Origin: Rhodoplanes serenus
Lineage (GTDB): Bacteria > Pseudomonadota > Alphaproteobacteria > Rhizobiales > Xanthobacteraceae
Reading direction: 5' to 3'
Assembly: GCA_945861855.1 (NCBI GenBank)
Contig: CAMAWG010000006.1
Coordinates: 1 to 64,000 of the forward strand
Length of the DNA stretch: 64,000 bases
Position numbers and translations under genes: made by a program. Below, piece by piece: positions 25,404 to 35,763 of the stretch. The notes beneath the pieces were generated by a model. It was not told the DNA's origin, did not search any database, and saw only the letters and a list, made by a program, of their open reading frames with translations. Each line of letters opens with the position of its first letter. The stretch's first letter is position 1.

Positions 25404-27011
25404 CTACGCGTTCAGCCAGACGCCTTCGAGTTGGGCGCCGAGGTTGTGGCTGGGCGACATCTGCCAGCCCATCAGCACCTTGTGGGTAGGCACGATACGG
25501 TGCCACCACAGCAGGGGCTGCTGATAAGCCTGCTCGAACAGCCGCTTCTCGAACGCCCGGATCAACGCCTTTCGCTTTTCGGGATCGCGCTCGCGCATGT
25601 GGTCGTCAAAGAGCTTGTCGAGCTGCTCGTCCTTCGACCGCGAGCGATTCTCGGGCGCGCGAGACACGGACAGATACTTGGCGAGACCGAGACTCGTGTC
25701 GTCCATAAAGAGGTTGGAGAAATCGATCGCCACGTCGTGATTGCCGGCGTTCATGGTCGCCAGATACGCGCCGGTGTCCGACTGCTTGTGCTCGACCTCG
25801 ACGCCGATCTGACGCCACTGGTCGACCAGGAAGATGCCGGCCGGCGTGTACGGCATGGCGAGGTTGCGGTTCCACAACGTGAACTTCAGGTTGGGATGGC
25901 CCGCGTCCGCCAGGAGCTTCTTGGCTTCAGCGCGCGAGGCGGCGATGTTCTTGGAGAAGCCCGGGAGCTTGACCAGTTCGGCTTCCGGCGTCGCGAACGG
26001 CGAGCCTGGCCGGACCACGCCGCCGACCGAGCGGAGCGTCGAGATGCGGGAGAGGCCGGTGCTGCCGCCCCAGCGGTCGATCGCGAGCAGCAGCGCCTTG
26101 CGCACGCGCACGTCGTCGAACGGCTTCTTATCGACGTTGAAGCAGACCAGGAGATTGAGCGTCCAACTCGATTCCTCGATCCGGATCTTGTCGCCCATGG
26201 TCTGCACGAGCCGGTCACGCTCCGCCGGCGAGATGCCGCGGAACTCGCCCAGCACCTGTCCGCCCTGGACGGCGTTGAGCATGGCGGCGGCCTGCAGCGT
26301 GAAGATGCCTTTCCAGCCGTCGAGATAGGGCAGGCCCTTCTTGAAGTAGTTGTCGTTCTTCTTGCCGGCGACGTGGCTGCCCTTGACGTGCTCGACGAAG
26401 GTGAACGGGCCGGTGCCGTTGATCTTGGTGCGCGGGCTGGCCGGATCGGTGGCTAGGTCCTTGGCGGCGTAGATCGTGTTCCAGGGCGAGGCGAAGTGCT
26501 CAAGCATCGCGGCATTCACCGCCTTCATCTTGAAGACGACCGTGAGCGGGTCCGGCGTCTCGATCGTGCCGATGTCGGAGAAGGTCGCCTTGCGCGTGGA
26601 CACCACGCCCTGCGGCGGGTTGCGCAGACGATCGTAGGTGGCCTTCACGTCGGCCGAGGTCAGCGTGTCCCCGCTGTGGAATTTCACATCCGGAAGCAAC
26701 TTGAACGTATAGGTCATCAGGTCGGGCGCGACCGTCCATGACTGCACCAGATCGCCCTCGACCGCCGGGAACTTGGCGAGGTTGAAGCGCAGCAGCGTGG
26801 AATAGAACGGTGCTGCGAGGTGCAGCGTCGCGTAGGTGTCGCTGGCGTGCGGGTCGTAGTGCGGAGCTTCCGCGCTGATCGCGAAATTCAGGGTTCCGCC
26901 GCGCTTGACGGCGGCCGGCTGGGCTTGCGCGACGTCCCAATGGACACCACCCGCGCCGAGAGCGAATGCCCCGGCCAGTCCTTTCAAGGCAGTCCGTCTT
27001 GTTGTTGTCAT
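25404..27011 (-). CDS. Peptide-type ABC transporter substrate-binding protein with Tat signal
   Basis: This is a 535-residue family-5 (DppA/OppA-like) solute-binding protein. The N-terminus TTTRRTALKGLAGAFALGAG has a twin-arginine motif and hydrophobic core, cleaved near AQAQP, so it is probably exported folded. The segment following KRGGTLNFAISAEAPHYDPHASD is the family opening. Start 27011 is chosen because a near-perfect Shine-Dalgarno, AGGAGGAA, lies 5 bases upstream and the Tat motif then falls at residues 5-6; the open frame continues upstream to 27122 into the ATPase gene. It delivers the ligand to the DppBC-like permeases. Confidence 0.92.
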   Translation of the reverse strand: MTTTRRTALKGLAGAFALGAGGVHWDVAQAQPAAVKRGGTLNFAISAEAPHYDPHASDTYATLHLAAPFYSTLLRFNLAKFPAVEGDLVQSWTVAPDLMTYTFKLLPDVKFHSGDTLTSADVKATYDRLRNPPQGVVSTRKATFSDIGTIETPDPLTVVFKMKAVNAAMLEHFASPWNTIYAAKDLATDPASPRTKINGTGPFTFVEHVKGSHVAGKKNDNYFKKGLPYLDGWKGIFTLQAAAMLNAVQGGQVLGEFRGISPAERDRLVQTMGDKIRIEESSWTLNLLVCFNVDKKPFDDVRVRKALLLAIDRWGGSTGLSRISTLRSVGGVVRPGSPFATPEAELVKLPGFSKNIAASRAEAKKLLADAGHPNLKFTLWNRNLAMPYTPAGIFLVDQWRQIGVEVEHKQSDTGAYLATMNAGNHDVAIDFSNLFMDDTSLGLAKYLSVSRAPENRSRSKDEQLDKLFDDHMRERDPEKRKALIRAFEKRLFEQAYQQPLLWWHRIVPTHKVLMGWQMSPSHNLGAQLEGVWLNA

Positions 27012-27052
27012 TGCATTTCCTCCTGTGTTGGAGCCCTCATTGTCAGCCGCCG

Positions 27053-29092
27053 TCATACCTTTATGCAGGCGGCATAGTGTCCCGGTCGCTTCTCCACCAG
27101 CGGTGGCACGATTTCCCGGCATTCTTGGCTGGCCATCGGGCAGCGGGTATTAAAGACGCATCCGGGCGGTGGGGCCAGATGGCTCGGCAGCTCGCCCTGG
27201 ATCAGTCGCGGCGCCCGCGCCTTTTCCACGGTCGGATCGGGCACCGGCGCGGCGTCGAGCAGAACCTTGGTGTAGGGATGCAGCGGCTCGCGATAAATCG
27301 CGTCGCGATCGGCCACCTCCATGATCCGCCCGAAATACATCACCACCACGCGCATCGAGATGTGGCGGACGACGGCGAGGTCATGGGCGATGAACAGATA
27401 GGCGAGGCCCAGGCGCTGCTGCAGGTCTTCCAGAAGATTGATGATCTGGCTCTGAATGGAGACGTCGAGCGCGGACACCGCCTCGTCGCACACGATGAAG
27501 GACGGCTCCATCGCCAGCGCGCGCGCGATGCCGACGCGCTGGCGCTGGCCGCCGGAAAGCTGATGGGGATAGCGTTCGGCCAGCTCGGGCCGCAACCCGA
27601 CCTGATCGAGCAGCTGGGTGACACGGCCGGTGGCGGCCTTGCTGTCGGCGACGAGTTTGTAGACGTGCAGGGGCTCGCCGATGATCTGGCTGACCGTCAT
27701 GCGCGGGTTCAGCGACGAGTACGGGTCCTGGAAGATGACCTGGATCTTGCGCCGGATCGTCTTCATCTCGGCCGGCGTGGCGGTGAGGAGATTGGTGCCC
27801 TCGAACGCGATCTCGCCGCTGGTCGGCTGCTCCAGCCGGAGAATGAGACGCCCGACCGTGGTCTTGCCGCAGCCGGATTCGCCGACCAGCCCGAGCGTTT
27901 CTCCGGGGTAGATCGAGAAGCTCACGTCCTCGACCGCACGAACCAGCGCGCGCTTGTTGCCGATCTTCGTTCGTACCGGGAAATGCTTGGTGAGGGCACT
28001 GACCGACAGCAGCGGTCGCTTGCGTTCCACATCCAGTTTCAGCACGCCGGCGCCGCCGGACGCCCACGCGATCTTGCTGTCGGCGATCTCGGCATGGCGA
28101 TGGCAGCGCGACAGCGTTCCCGTGTCGGTTCGGGCGAGCGGCGGTTCCTGCGCGCAGATATCGATGCGGAACGGGCAGCGCGGCGCGAAGCGGCAGCCCG
28201 GCGGGGCGTTGGCCAGGTTCGGCACCAACCCCTCGATGGTTTCGAGCTTGTTGCCGCGCGGACGGTCGAGGCGCGGCACCGAGCGCAAGAGCCCCATGGA
28301 ATAGGGATGGCGCGGACGGTGGAACACCGCGTCCGCAGGCCCCTGCTCGACCAGGCGGGCGGCGTACATGACGAAGACGCGGTCGGCGTAGCGCGCGACG
28401 ACGCCGAGGTTGTGGGTGATGATGATGAGCGCGATGTTCAGCTTGCGCGACAGGTCCTTCATCAATTCGAGGATCTGCGCCTGGATGGTGACGTCGAGCG
28501 CGGTGGTCGGCTCGTCCGCGATGATGAGCTTGGGGTTGCAGGCCAGCCCGATGGCGATCATCACGCGCTGCCGCATGCCGCCGGAAAACTGGTGGGGATA
28601 CTGATCGAGCCGGCCTTCGGCGTCGGTGATGCCGACGAGCTGAAGCAGTTCGATAGCGCGCGCCGTGGCCTGCGCGTCGCTCATTCCGAGATGAATGGTG
28701 AGCGGCTCGGTGATCTGCAGCCCGATCGTCAGCAGGGGGTTGAGCGACGTCATCGGCTCCTGGAAGATCATCGAGATGTCGCGTCCGCGGATCTCGCGCA
28801 TCTGTTCGTCGCTGAGATCGAGCAGGCTCTTGCCGTCGAACCGGACGCGGCCGCGGGTGCGGCCGGTCAGGCGCGGCAGCAGACGCATGATCGCAAGCGC
28901 CGTCACGGATTTTCCGGAACCCGACTCGCCGACGATGGCTACGATCTCGCCGGGCTTGACCTGAAAGCTCACGTCCTCGACCGCGCGTACGATGCCGCGC
29001 GACGACTCGAAATGGACATGCAGGTCCGCGACCTCGAGCAAAGGCTCGGTGGCGTCGGCCTGCCGTGATTTCGTTTCGGAAAGCGCTTCCAC
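27053..29092 (-). CDS. Double ABC ATPase of the dipeptide transporter (DppD-DppF fusion)
   Basis: This 679-residue protein joins the two ATPases of a Dpp/Opp-type importer. The first domain (about 18-320) has Walker A GESGSGKS, signature FSGGMRQRV and Walker B LIIADEP. The second (about 350-660) has [17 protein letters not shown] and FIVCDEA. Each domain ends with the oligopeptide-specific C-terminal region with cysteines ([14 protein letters not shown] and CVFNTRCP) that may hold an iron-sulfur cluster in some relatives. GsiA is a known fused example. It is the first gene of the minus-strand cluster, 41 bases upstream of the binding-protein start. Confidence 0.94.
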   Translation of the reverse strand: MEALSETKSRQADATEPLLEVADLHVHFESSRGIVRAVEDVSFQVKPGEIVAIVGESGSGKSVTALAIMRLLPRLTGRTRGRVRFDGKSLLDLSDEQMREIRGRDISMIFQEPMTSLNPLLTIGLQITEPLTIHLGMSDAQATARAIELLQLVGITDAEGRLDQYPHQFSGGMRQRVMIAIGLACNPKLIIADEPTTALDVTIQAQILELMKDLSRKLNIALIIITHNLGVVARYADRVFVMYAARLVEQGPADAVFHRPRHPYSMGLLRSVPRLDRPRGNKLETIEGLVPNLANAPPGCRFAPRCPFRIDICAQEPPLARTDTGTLSRCHRHAEIADSKIAWASGGAGVLKLDVERKRPLLSVSALTKHFPVRTKIGNKRALVRAVEDVSFSIYPGETLGLVGESGCGKTTVGRLILRLEQPTSGEIAFEGTNLLTATPAEMKTIRRKIQVIFQDPYSSLNPRMTVSQIIGEPLHVYKLVADSKAATGRVTQLLDQVGLRPELAERYPHQLSGGQRQRVGIARALAMEPSFIVCDEAVSALDVSIQSQIINLLEDLQQRLGLAYLFIAHDLAVVRHISMRVVVMYFGRIMEVADRDAIYREPLHPYTKVLLDAAPVPDPTVEKARAPRLIQGELPSHLAPPPGCVFNTRCPMASQECREIVPPLVEKRPGHYAACIKV

Positions 29093-29249
29093 CCAATACC
29101 TGGAGTCTATGTTCGTTCTTGTCGCCCCAGCCGGACCTATAGCGGATTGCGTCCCCCCCGGCCACTTTCAAATGCCGGTTGGACGGATGGTCGCAGGGCC
29201 GGCATTCCGGCAATATTCCAGGACCATGCGGGAATAATCCGGCCGCTGG

Positions 29250-30395
29250 CTAGCCGCCGAAAATGAACCGCGTTCCCACCGCCGAATGGATCACCTTGTC
29301 GCCCAGGGCCTGCCGCGCGAGGTCGTAGAAGCGGTCGCCGGTGCAGTGCGCCGGAATCAGATGATCGGGATCGATCTCCTTGAACTCCTCGATGGTCCGC
29401 CGGATGTAGTCGTCGCCGAGCGGCGGTACGATATGGAACCCGCCGATCACCGCGTGGACCTTGTCGATGCCGGATACCTTCTGCGCCTGCCTGATGGCGT
29501 TGATCACGCCGCTGTGGCTGCATGAGGTGAGCACTACGAGGCCCTTGCCCTTGACCATGTAGACGGTCGCGATCTCGTGATCGAAATCGTCGGGAATGTA
29601 TGGGCCGATGTTCTTCGCCGCCGGCATCTTCTCCGGGAAGCAGCCGAAGCCGTCGAAAATGCCCACGATCTCCTGGGTCGGCAGCAGCGGCTTCTCGAAC
29701 GAGACCTGGCCGATTCGGCCGGTGGTGAAGGCGTGATCGGCGACCAGAGCGGGGCCTTCCGAGAGCATCAGCGCGAGATCGGCATCCATGATCGCGCGGC
29801 GGTCGATCGCGCCGAAATTGCCGCCGGGGTTTTTTCGGAGGCAGAACGCATCCTCGCCGCCGACATAGAACGGCAGCTTGCCTTTGAGCTTGCCCTTGGT
29901 GGCGTTGAGGAAGCCGACCATCCCGCCGAAATGGTCGTAGTGGCCGTGGCTCAGCACCATCGCGTCGAACAGCGATGGATCGATCTTGAGGATCGAAAGA
30001 TTGTTGTTCAACACCTCCGGCGTGTAGCCAAAATCGATCAGGACGTGGCGCGTCTCGCCGCCCGCCTGCGATTCCGCATGCATGGCCAGGCCCCATTCGG
30101 CGTGGAGCGCCGCGCGCGGCGGCCGGTCCGGCGAGGTGTTGCCGCCGGTGCGGCGCTCGATGGTGAGGCCGCCGCGTGTCTCGTTAGGGACGAACTGGAT
30201 CACCATGTTGTCGGTGACGATGCGGACGGCGAGCCTGTCCACCTCCGGAATGTTGCGGCCGAGCGGCTTGGCCTCCGCGGTTCGCGAGCCCGCTGCCAGC
30301 GCCGCCATCATGGCCGTAACGAAGCCCGCGCCGCCGGAGCAGAGCGCGCCGATTGAGGAAGGGTCCGGAATGCAGTTGCAGCCGCCGAAGAGCAT
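29250..30395 (-). CDS. Metallo-beta-lactamase-fold hydrolase, probably exported
   Basis: This 381-residue protein has the MBL metal motif HGHYDH at 150-155 and later His residues in SCSHSG and PAHCTGD. The arrangement resembles the methanopterin/dehydroxybutyrolactonase-like group with CSHSG. The first 42 residues, including SGGAGFVTAMMAALAAGSRTAEA, look like a signal peptide or lipid-anchored segment. ATG 30395 is preferred over GTG 30425 because GGAAGGG lies 9 bases upstream. It is divergent from the BNR-propeller gene with about 80 bases between them, so the two may share regulation. The substrate is unknown. Confidence 0.82.
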   Translation of the reverse strand: MLFGGCNCIPDPSSIGALCSGGAGFVTAMMAALAAGSRTAEAKPLGRNIPEVDRLAVRIVTDNMVIQFVPNETRGGLTIERRTGGNTSPDRPPRAALHAEWGLAMHAESQAGGETRHVLIDFGYTPEVLNNNLSILKIDPSLFDAMVLSHGHYDHFGGMVGFLNATKGKLKGKLPFYVGGEDAFCLRKNPGGNFGAIDRRAIMDADLALMLSEGPALVADHAFTTGRIGQVSFEKPLLPTQEIVGIFDGFGCFPEKMPAAKNIGPYIPDDFDHEIATVYMVKGKGLVVLTSCSHSGVINAIRQAQKVSGIDKVHAVIGGFHIVPPLGDDYIRRTIEEFKEIDPDHLIPAHCTGDRFYDLARQALGDKVIHSAVGTRFIFGG

Positions 30396-30478
30396 GGTCG
30401 CTATCCCTTCCGGATGTGTGTTCACTGCCAGGCAAGCGGATTATGCTGTCGCTTCGTCATCCAGCAATAGGCGCAAGC

Positions 30479-31621
30479 ATGATTTTGTTGTCCAACGGCG
30501 GAACCAACATCCAGCGGGCCGGGTCGCCCTCCGGCACCATCCTGATCGGCACGGTGGATGGCATAGCCCTGCTGGCCAAATCTGAGCGGGGATGGACCGT
30601 CAAGCACCGCGCCTTGCAGGGCGTGTTCGTCAGCGGCGTCACCGCGATGGATGACGGCACGCTGTTCGCCTCGACCCGCGGCGTGGGCATGGCGCGGAGC
30701 GAGGACGGCGGTTTCAAGTGGACCTGGGTCAACGAAGGGCTGGCGCATCACGAGTTCTGGTCGTGTCGCGCCGGAAAATTGCAGGGCCGCGACGCGGTGT
30801 TCGCCGGCTCCCTGCCGGCGCATCTTTATGTGAGCGAAGACAAGGGCAAGTCGTGGCGCGAGTTGAAGGCGTTCCGCGAGGCGAAGACGGTCAAGCAATG
30901 GACCTTCCCGCCGCCGCCGCGCATCGGCCACATCAAGGACATCGTGCTCGACGGCGACCGGCTGTGGGCCGGCGTCGAGATCGGCTCGCTGCAGGTGTCG
31001 AATGATTTCGGCTCAAGCTTCACCGAACTGCCGGTCGATCCCGACCCGCAGGAGTGCGATATCCACCGCATCCTGGTGCATCCGGCGCGGCCGAACCGCA
31101 TCATCATCGCCAACGGCATCGTCGGCATGATGTCGAGCGAGGACGGCGGGGCGACGTGGCAGAAGATGAAAATGCCGGCCGAGGCGAACTATCCGGACGC
31201 GGTGGTCATCCATCCCGACGAGCCCGATCTCTTGTTCATGTCGGCAGGCGTCGGCTGGCCGGTGCACTGGTATGAGCTTGGCCGCGCGCGCGGGAAGATT
31301 TTCAGGAGCCGCGACGCCGGAAAAACCTGGGAGCGGCTGCTCGGCGGCCTGCCGAACGGCCAGCGCGCCCTGTTCAGCGGCCTGACCATCGAGGCGCGTT
31401 CCGACGGCTATTCGCTCCATGCGGTCGATACCGACGGTCAGGTGTTCGAGAGCATGGATGGCGGCGACACCTGGACCATTATCGCAGACGTGCCGCCGGT
31501 TTCGAAGGCCGATTTCTACAAGGGTCTGGTGCGAGACCGGGTCAAGCTCGCCAACGTCGATGACATCGTCGCCAACCCGACCGCGACCAGGCGCTGGCAG
31601 GAGGCGGGGAAGGCGATTTGA
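30479..31621 (+). CDS. BNR/Asp-box beta-propeller protein
   Basis: This 380-residue protein contains at least six Asp-box turns (S-x-D-x-G-x-x-W type): SEDGGFKW 74-81, SEDKGKSW 119-126, SNDFGSSF 174-181, SEDGGATW 220-227, SRDAGKTW 277-284 and SMDGGDTW 325-332. These mark a sialidase/VPS10-like propeller, but the arginine triad of sialidases is not recognisable. No signal peptide is seen with start 30479; an upstream ATG at 30449 would add 10 residues. It is divergent from the MBL-fold gene. Homologues are often called WD40/YVTN or glycosyl-hydrolase proteins with no proven function. Confidence 0.8.
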   Translation: MILLSNGGTNIQRAGSPSGTILIGTVDGIALLAKSERGWTVKHRALQGVFVSGVTAMDDGTLFASTRGVGMARSEDGGFKWTWVNEGLAHHEFWSCRAGKLQGRDAVFAGSLPAHLYVSEDKGKSWRELKAFREAKTVKQWTFPPPPRIGHIKDIVLDGDRLWAGVEIGSLQVSNDFGSSFTELPVDPDPQECDIHRILVHPARPNRIIIANGIVGMMSSEDGGATWQKMKMPAEANYPDAVVIHPDEPDLLFMSAGVGWPVHWYELGRARGKIFRSRDAGKTWERLLGGLPNGQRALFSGLTIEARSDGYSLHAVDTDGQVFESMDGGDTWTIIADVPPVSKADFYKGLVRDRVKLANVDDIVANPTATRRWQEAGKAI

Positions 31622-31667
31622 CGCGAGAGGCCGCCGCCGGACGCAATGACGCCGACCGGCCGGGCGA

Positions 31668-32654
31668 TCACTGCGGCTTGTTTTCCTGAAGCAGCGCCTT
31701 GTTACTCTGCACGATGTCTCGATAGAGCTTGAACTGCGACCTGTTGAGCGCGTCGAGTTCCGCCGTTGTCGCGCTCACCGACTCGGTTCCGATGTCCGAC
31801 AGTCGCTTGACGAGGCCTGCATCGCTCATGGCCTTTCGGGACGCGGCGGCAAGTTTTTCGATTGCCGTCTTTGGCGTGTTCTTCGGCGCGTAAAGGGCCG
31901 TCCAGAATGGAACTTCGAAGTCGTATCCGAGCTCCTTCATGGTCGGGATGTTCGGGATCGCGGGCGAGCGCGTTGAAGTCGTGACCGCGACCGCCGTCAC
32001 CACGCCGCTCTGGATGTTCTTGGCCTGAGGCGGCACGCCGTCGACCATCATGGCGATGCGGCCGGTGAGCAGGTCGGTCATCGCGGCCCCGGTTCCCCGA
32101 TAAGGGACATGCACCATCGTGACACCGGCGCGCTGAAGGAAGAATTCGGCGGCAAGGTGCACCGCGGAGCCGGCGCCCGAGGATGCGAAGCTGTACTTGC
32201 CCGGATTGGCTTTCAGCAGCGCGACGAACTCCGCCATGTTCTTCGCGGGAAGCGTCGGCGATATCACCATCACCGGCGCAAACCGCGTGATGATCGATAC
32301 CGGCACCAGATCGTTCAGCCAGTCGTAGCTCAGGTTTTCCGTGATCGCCGAATGCACGGTGCCCGTGGTCGAATGATAGAGCAGCGTGTATCCGTCCGGA
32401 TCGGCCTTGATGACGGACGCGGTCGCGATCGCGCCGCCGGCTCCTCCCTGGTTCTGGACGACGATCTGCTGGCCGAGCGCTTCGCCAATTTTCTCGGCCG
32501 ACATGCGCGCGGTGATGTCGATGCCTCCGCCGGCGGCAAACGGGACGACGAATTTCACCGGCTTTGAAGGATAGTCGGCCTGTGCCATCGCGGGCGATAC
32601 CGTTGCGACGCAGGTGCCAAGTGCGAACAGCGTTGCACGAAAGAGCTTGCTCAT
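31668..32654 (-). CDS. Bug-family (TctC-like) periplasmic substrate-binding protein
   Basis: This 328-residue protein has a Sec signal peptide (LFRATLFALGTCVATVSPAMA, cleavage about residue 25). ADYPSKPVKFVVPFAAGGGID follows, then VVQNQGGAGGAIA, where the usual GRPG element is altered. The C-terminal part LSDIGTESVSATTAELDAL is family-typical. Start 32654 is chosen because the signal peptide then starts the protein. The gene sits 5 bases downstream of a NIPSNAP gene on the same strand, so they form an operon. No TctA/TctB membrane genes are in the window. The ligand is unknown. Confidence 0.92.
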   Translation of the reverse strand: MSKLFRATLFALGTCVATVSPAMAQADYPSKPVKFVVPFAAGGGIDITARMSAEKIGEALGQQIVVQNQGGAGGAIATASVIKADPDGYTLLYHSTTGTVHSAITENLSYDWLNDLVPVSIITRFAPVMVISPTLPAKNMAEFVALLKANPGKYSFASSGAGSAVHLAAEFFLQRAGVTMVHVPYRGTGAAMTDLLTGRIAMMVDGVPPQAKNIQSGVVTAVAVTTSTRSPAIPNIPTMKELGYDFEVPFWTALYAPKNTPKTAIEKLAAASRKAMSDAGLVKRLSDIGTESVSATTAELDALNRSQFKLYRDIVQSNKALLQENKPQ

Positions 32655-32659
32655 CGTTA

Positions 32660-33001
32660 TCACCTCTCGGTTTCGACGAATGACGTCAGGCGTTCGCGAA
32701 AGAACGGAGCGGGCGTCAGGATGCGGGTTTCCTGCGTCACGACGAGCGCTCTCGCTTCCTTCAGAAATGAAATCCACTCGGGATCCCGAAACAGACGCTC
32801 GCGCCGTTCGACGCGTTCATTGAGCGTGGGGTAGAACCACAGTGTCATGACCTGATTGAGCGGTCCGATCTCGCTGTAGTAGTAGCCCACCGGCAGTCCG
32901 AGATGGCGCTCCTGCGGCGCGCGGCCTTGCGTCTCATACAATCTATTGAATTCGGCACTCTTGCCCGGCGCGAACGTGTAGAGCCGCTGTTCGACAAACA
33001 T
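32660..33001 (-). CDS. NIPSNAP-family protein
   Basis: This 113-residue protein is a dimeric alpha-beta barrel of the NIPSNAP family. It begins MFVEQRLYTFAPGKSAEFNRLYE, the usual family opening, and has YYYSEIGPLNQVMTLWFYPT at about 41-60, which matches the family's G-x-LN-V-H-W pattern. Members are found in catabolic operons of soil bacteria, but no enzymatic role is established. It is 5 bases upstream of a Bug gene and co-oriented. A substrate-handling or chaperone role for the same pathway is only a guess. Confidence 0.85.
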   Translation of the reverse strand: MFVEQRLYTFAPGKSAEFNRLYETQGRAPQERHLGLPVGYYYSEIGPLNQVMTLWFYPTLNERVERRERLFRDPEWISFLKEARALVVTQETRILTPAPFFRERLTSFVETER

Positions 33002-33251
33002 CGTGTCACTCGCGCGATCGGGTCACGGCGGGAAGCGCAGCGCCGGGAAGTATCTTGTCACATTTTGCGTGTGGCAAGCACCGCGAGACGATGACTCGCG
33101 CGCATTCCGCGCTGCATTGCAGCGCCAGTGGGACGGAATCGGGTGGGCAGCCGGTCTCGAACCGCGCCGCGCGGTTCTGTTGTCAGCCCGTTGCCGCTAT
33201 CACACTATACCAGCCTTCGGCCCCAACCGCACGAGAGATGGAACGGCGAAC

Positions 33252-34418
33252 ATGAAGACCAGCACCGACCGGATATTGACCACGCATGTCGGCAGTCTTC
33301 CCCGGCCGGATGATCTGTTCGAACTGATGCTGTCGCGGATGGACGGCAAACCGGTCGACGAGAAGGCCTATGCCGAGCGTGTCCGGGCGGCGGTTGCGGA
33401 CTCGGTTCGTCAGCAGGTCGATGCGGGGCTCGACGTCGTCAACGACGGCGAGATGGGCAAGCCGAGCTTCATCACCTACGCCTCGTCGCGGCTCGACGGC
33501 CTTGCCACGGCTGAGGGCACGCGGCCGAGCCCATTCTCGAACACACGTGAAACCCGCGACTTCCCCGAATACTATCAGTCGGCGATCGCCGAACAGGTGA
33601 GCGCACGTCGTCGCCGCGCGCTGATCGTCTGCAACGGCCCGATCAAATACAAGGGACACGCTGCGCTGAAGTCGGAGCTGGACACGCTGAAAGCGGCGCT
33701 GGCAGGCACGGGCGCCACCGAAGCGTTCATGCCCGCGATCGCGCCCTCCAACATCGAGACCACCACGCCGAACCGATACTACCCGTCGGACGAAGCCTAT
33801 GTGTTCGCCATCGCCGAGGCGATGCGCGAGGAATACAAGGCGATCGTCGATGCCGGCTTCCTGCTCCAGGTCGACGACCCGTTCCTTGTCACCTATTACA
33901 TCATGCGGCCGGAGTTGAGCATCGCCGAGTGCCGCAAGTGGGGCGAGGTGCGCGTCGAGGCGCTCAACGAGGCCCTGAAGGGAATTCCTGCGGACCGGGT
34001 GCGCTTCCACACCTGCTACAGCGTGAACATGGGTCCGCGCGTCCACGACATGCAGCTCAAGGATATCGTCGACCTCATCCTCAAGGTGAATGCCGGCGCC
34101 TACTCGTTCGAGGCGGCGAATCCGCGCCACGAGCATGAATGGGAAGACTGGAAGCGCGCCAAGGTTCCAGACGACAAGGTTCTCCTTCCGGGCGTTATCA
34201 CGCAATCGACGGTGCTGGTCGAGCATCCCGAGCTGGTAGCGCAACGACTCGAGCGCTTTGCGAGCGTGGTCGGGCGCGAGCGTGTGATTGCCAGCGCCGA
34301 CTGCGGTTTTGCGTCCTTCGCAGGCTCGAACGAGGTTCATCCCTCGATCGTGTGGGCGAAGCTCAACGCAATGGTCGAGGGCTCGCGGATCGCCTCGGCG
34401 AAGCTCTGGAAGAAGTGA
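33252..34418 (+). CDS. MetE-like cobalamin-independent methionine synthase family protein (first copy)
   Basis: This 388-residue protein corresponds to the catalytic C-terminal half of MetE (UROD/MetE-like fold). RILTTHVGSLPRP is at about 7-19, VVNDGEMGK at about 62-70, and the zinc-site motifs are FHTCYS and ASADCGFAS. The N-terminal half of true MetE is absent, as in archaeal and soil-bacterial short forms. These may transfer methyl groups in demethylation of aromatic or other substrates, or have a different role. ATG 33252 is chosen from family alignment (MKTSTDRIL). A paralogue of the same length is at 46534-47700. Confidence 0.85.
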   Translation: MKTSTDRILTTHVGSLPRPDDLFELMLSRMDGKPVDEKAYAERVRAAVADSVRQQVDAGLDVVNDGEMGKPSFITYASSRLDGLATAEGTRPSPFSNTRETRDFPEYYQSAIAEQVSARRRRALIVCNGPIKYKGHAALKSELDTLKAALAGTGATEAFMPAIAPSNIETTTPNRYYPSDEAYVFAIAEAMREEYKAIVDAGFLLQVDDPFLVTYYIMRPELSIAECRKWGEVRVEALNEALKGIPADRVRFHTCYSVNMGPRVHDMQLKDIVDLILKVNAGAYSFEAANPRHEHEWEDWKRAKVPDDKVLLPGVITQSTVLVEHPELVAQRLERFASVVGRERVIASADCGFASFAGSNEVHPSIVWAKLNAMVEGSRIASAKLWKK

Positions 34419-34434
34419 CGGCCAGGCCGCAGCG

Positions 34435-35607
34435 TCAGGCTTCGCCGATCTCCTTCAGAATCTCCGCGGTGTGCTCGCCCAGGCGAGGGGCGGGGTTCGG
34501 CGACGCCATCGGCTGGCCGTCGACCACGATCGGGGTGCGCACGCCGGGGATCGTGCCACCCTTGGCGAAGGCGCTTGGCAGGTCGAGCTTCATGCCGCGG
34601 TGCTTGACGTGCGGGTCGTCGAACACCTGGTCGAGATTGTTGATCGGTCCCGCCGGCACGCCGACCGCTTCGAGCTTGTCGGCCAAATCCTGCATCTTGA
34701 ACTGCACGGTCAGCGCGGTGAGCTTGCCGACAAGCTCGGCGCGGTTGGCCAACCGCGCCTTGTTGTCGATGTAGCTCGGGTCCTTCGCCAACTCCGGCGC
34801 GCCGAGCACGCCGCAGAGCTTGACGTACTGGCTGTCGTTGCCGGTGGCGATGATGATGTAGCCGTCCGCGACCGTGAACACCTGATAGGGCACGATGTTG
34901 GGATGGGCGTTGCCGATGCGCTCGGGTACCTTGCCGGAGGCCAGATAGTTCAGGCCCTGGTTGGCCAGGACGCCGACGGTGGAATCCACCAGCGCGGTGT
35001 CGACAAAGCAGCCCTTGCCGGTGCGCTCGCGCTGGGCCAGTGCCGCGAGAATGCCGATCACCGAATAGACGCCGGTGAAGATGTCGGAGACCGGCACGCC
35101 CCCGCGCGTGGGTTCTCCGTCCGCCGTGCCGGTGAGGCTCATGAAGCCGCCCATGCCCTGCGCCATCAGGTCGTAGCCGGCGCGCGTCGCATAGGGGCCG
35201 TCCTGGCCGAAGCCTGTCACCGAGCAATAGACCAGCCGGGGGCACTCTGGCGCGAGGCTCTTGTAGTCGAGCCCGAACTTGGCAAGCCCGCCAACCTTGA
35301 AGTTCTCGATCAGCACGTCGGAGCGCGCCGCTAGCTTCTTGACGATGCGCTTGCCGTCCTCGCTCTCGAAATCGGCCTCGATCGAGCGCTTGCCGCGGTT
35401 GGTCGCGTGGAAATAGGCGGCGCCGAGATGATTGCCGTCCATGCCCTCGATGAACGGGGGGCCCCAGGCGCGGGTGTCGTCCCCGGTTTTGCTGCGCTCG
35501 ACCTTGACGACGTCGGCGCCGAGATCGGCCAGAATCTGCCCGGCCCACGGCCCCGCCAGGATGCGGGCGAGCTCCAGCACACGCAGACCAGCCAACGGAC
35601 CCGACAT
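34435..35607 (-). CDS. CaiB/BaiF family class III CoA transferase (second copy)
   Basis: This 390-residue class III CoA transferase is closely similar to the protein at 21104-22288; both begin MSGP followed by VLELARILAGPWAGQ. The catalytic Asp is Asp146 in RAGYDLMAQGMGG. It moves CoA onto an organic acid. It is convergent with the MetE-like gene (17 bases apart) and divergent from the malonyl-CoA decarboxylase gene. A malonate or related acid could be the acceptor, because the next gene consumes malonyl-CoA, but specificity cannot be read from sequence. Confidence 0.93.
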   Translation of the reverse strand: MSGPLAGLRVLELARILAGPWAGQILADLGADVVKVERSKTGDDTRAWGPPFIEGMDGNHLGAAYFHATNRGKRSIEADFESEDGKRIVKKLAARSDVLIENFKVGGLAKFGLDYKSLAPECPRLVYCSVTGFGQDGPYATRAGYDLMAQGMGGFMSLTGTADGEPTRGGVPVSDIFTGVYSVIGILAALAQRERTGKGCFVDTALVDSTVGVLANQGLNYLASGKVPERIGNAHPNIVPYQVFTVADGYIIIATGNDSQYVKLCGVLGAPELAKDPSYIDNKARLANRAELVGKLTALTVQFKMQDLADKLEAVGVPAGPINNLDQVFDDPHVKHRGMKLDLPSAFAKGGTIPGVRTPIVVDGQPMASPNPAPRLGEHTAEILKEIGEA

Positions 35608-35763
35608 GATGACTCCTTGAGCAGCAATTATCCTGAATTCTCAGGGAACCTCTGGCGCGCTGGCGCGATTTTGTCCAGAGCATGGGTGTGCCCCTTGAAC
35701 AGTCGTCATACCTTCAACATTTCCGGTAAGATCGGGATTCGAGAGGTGGGGTTTCCTGCGCCT

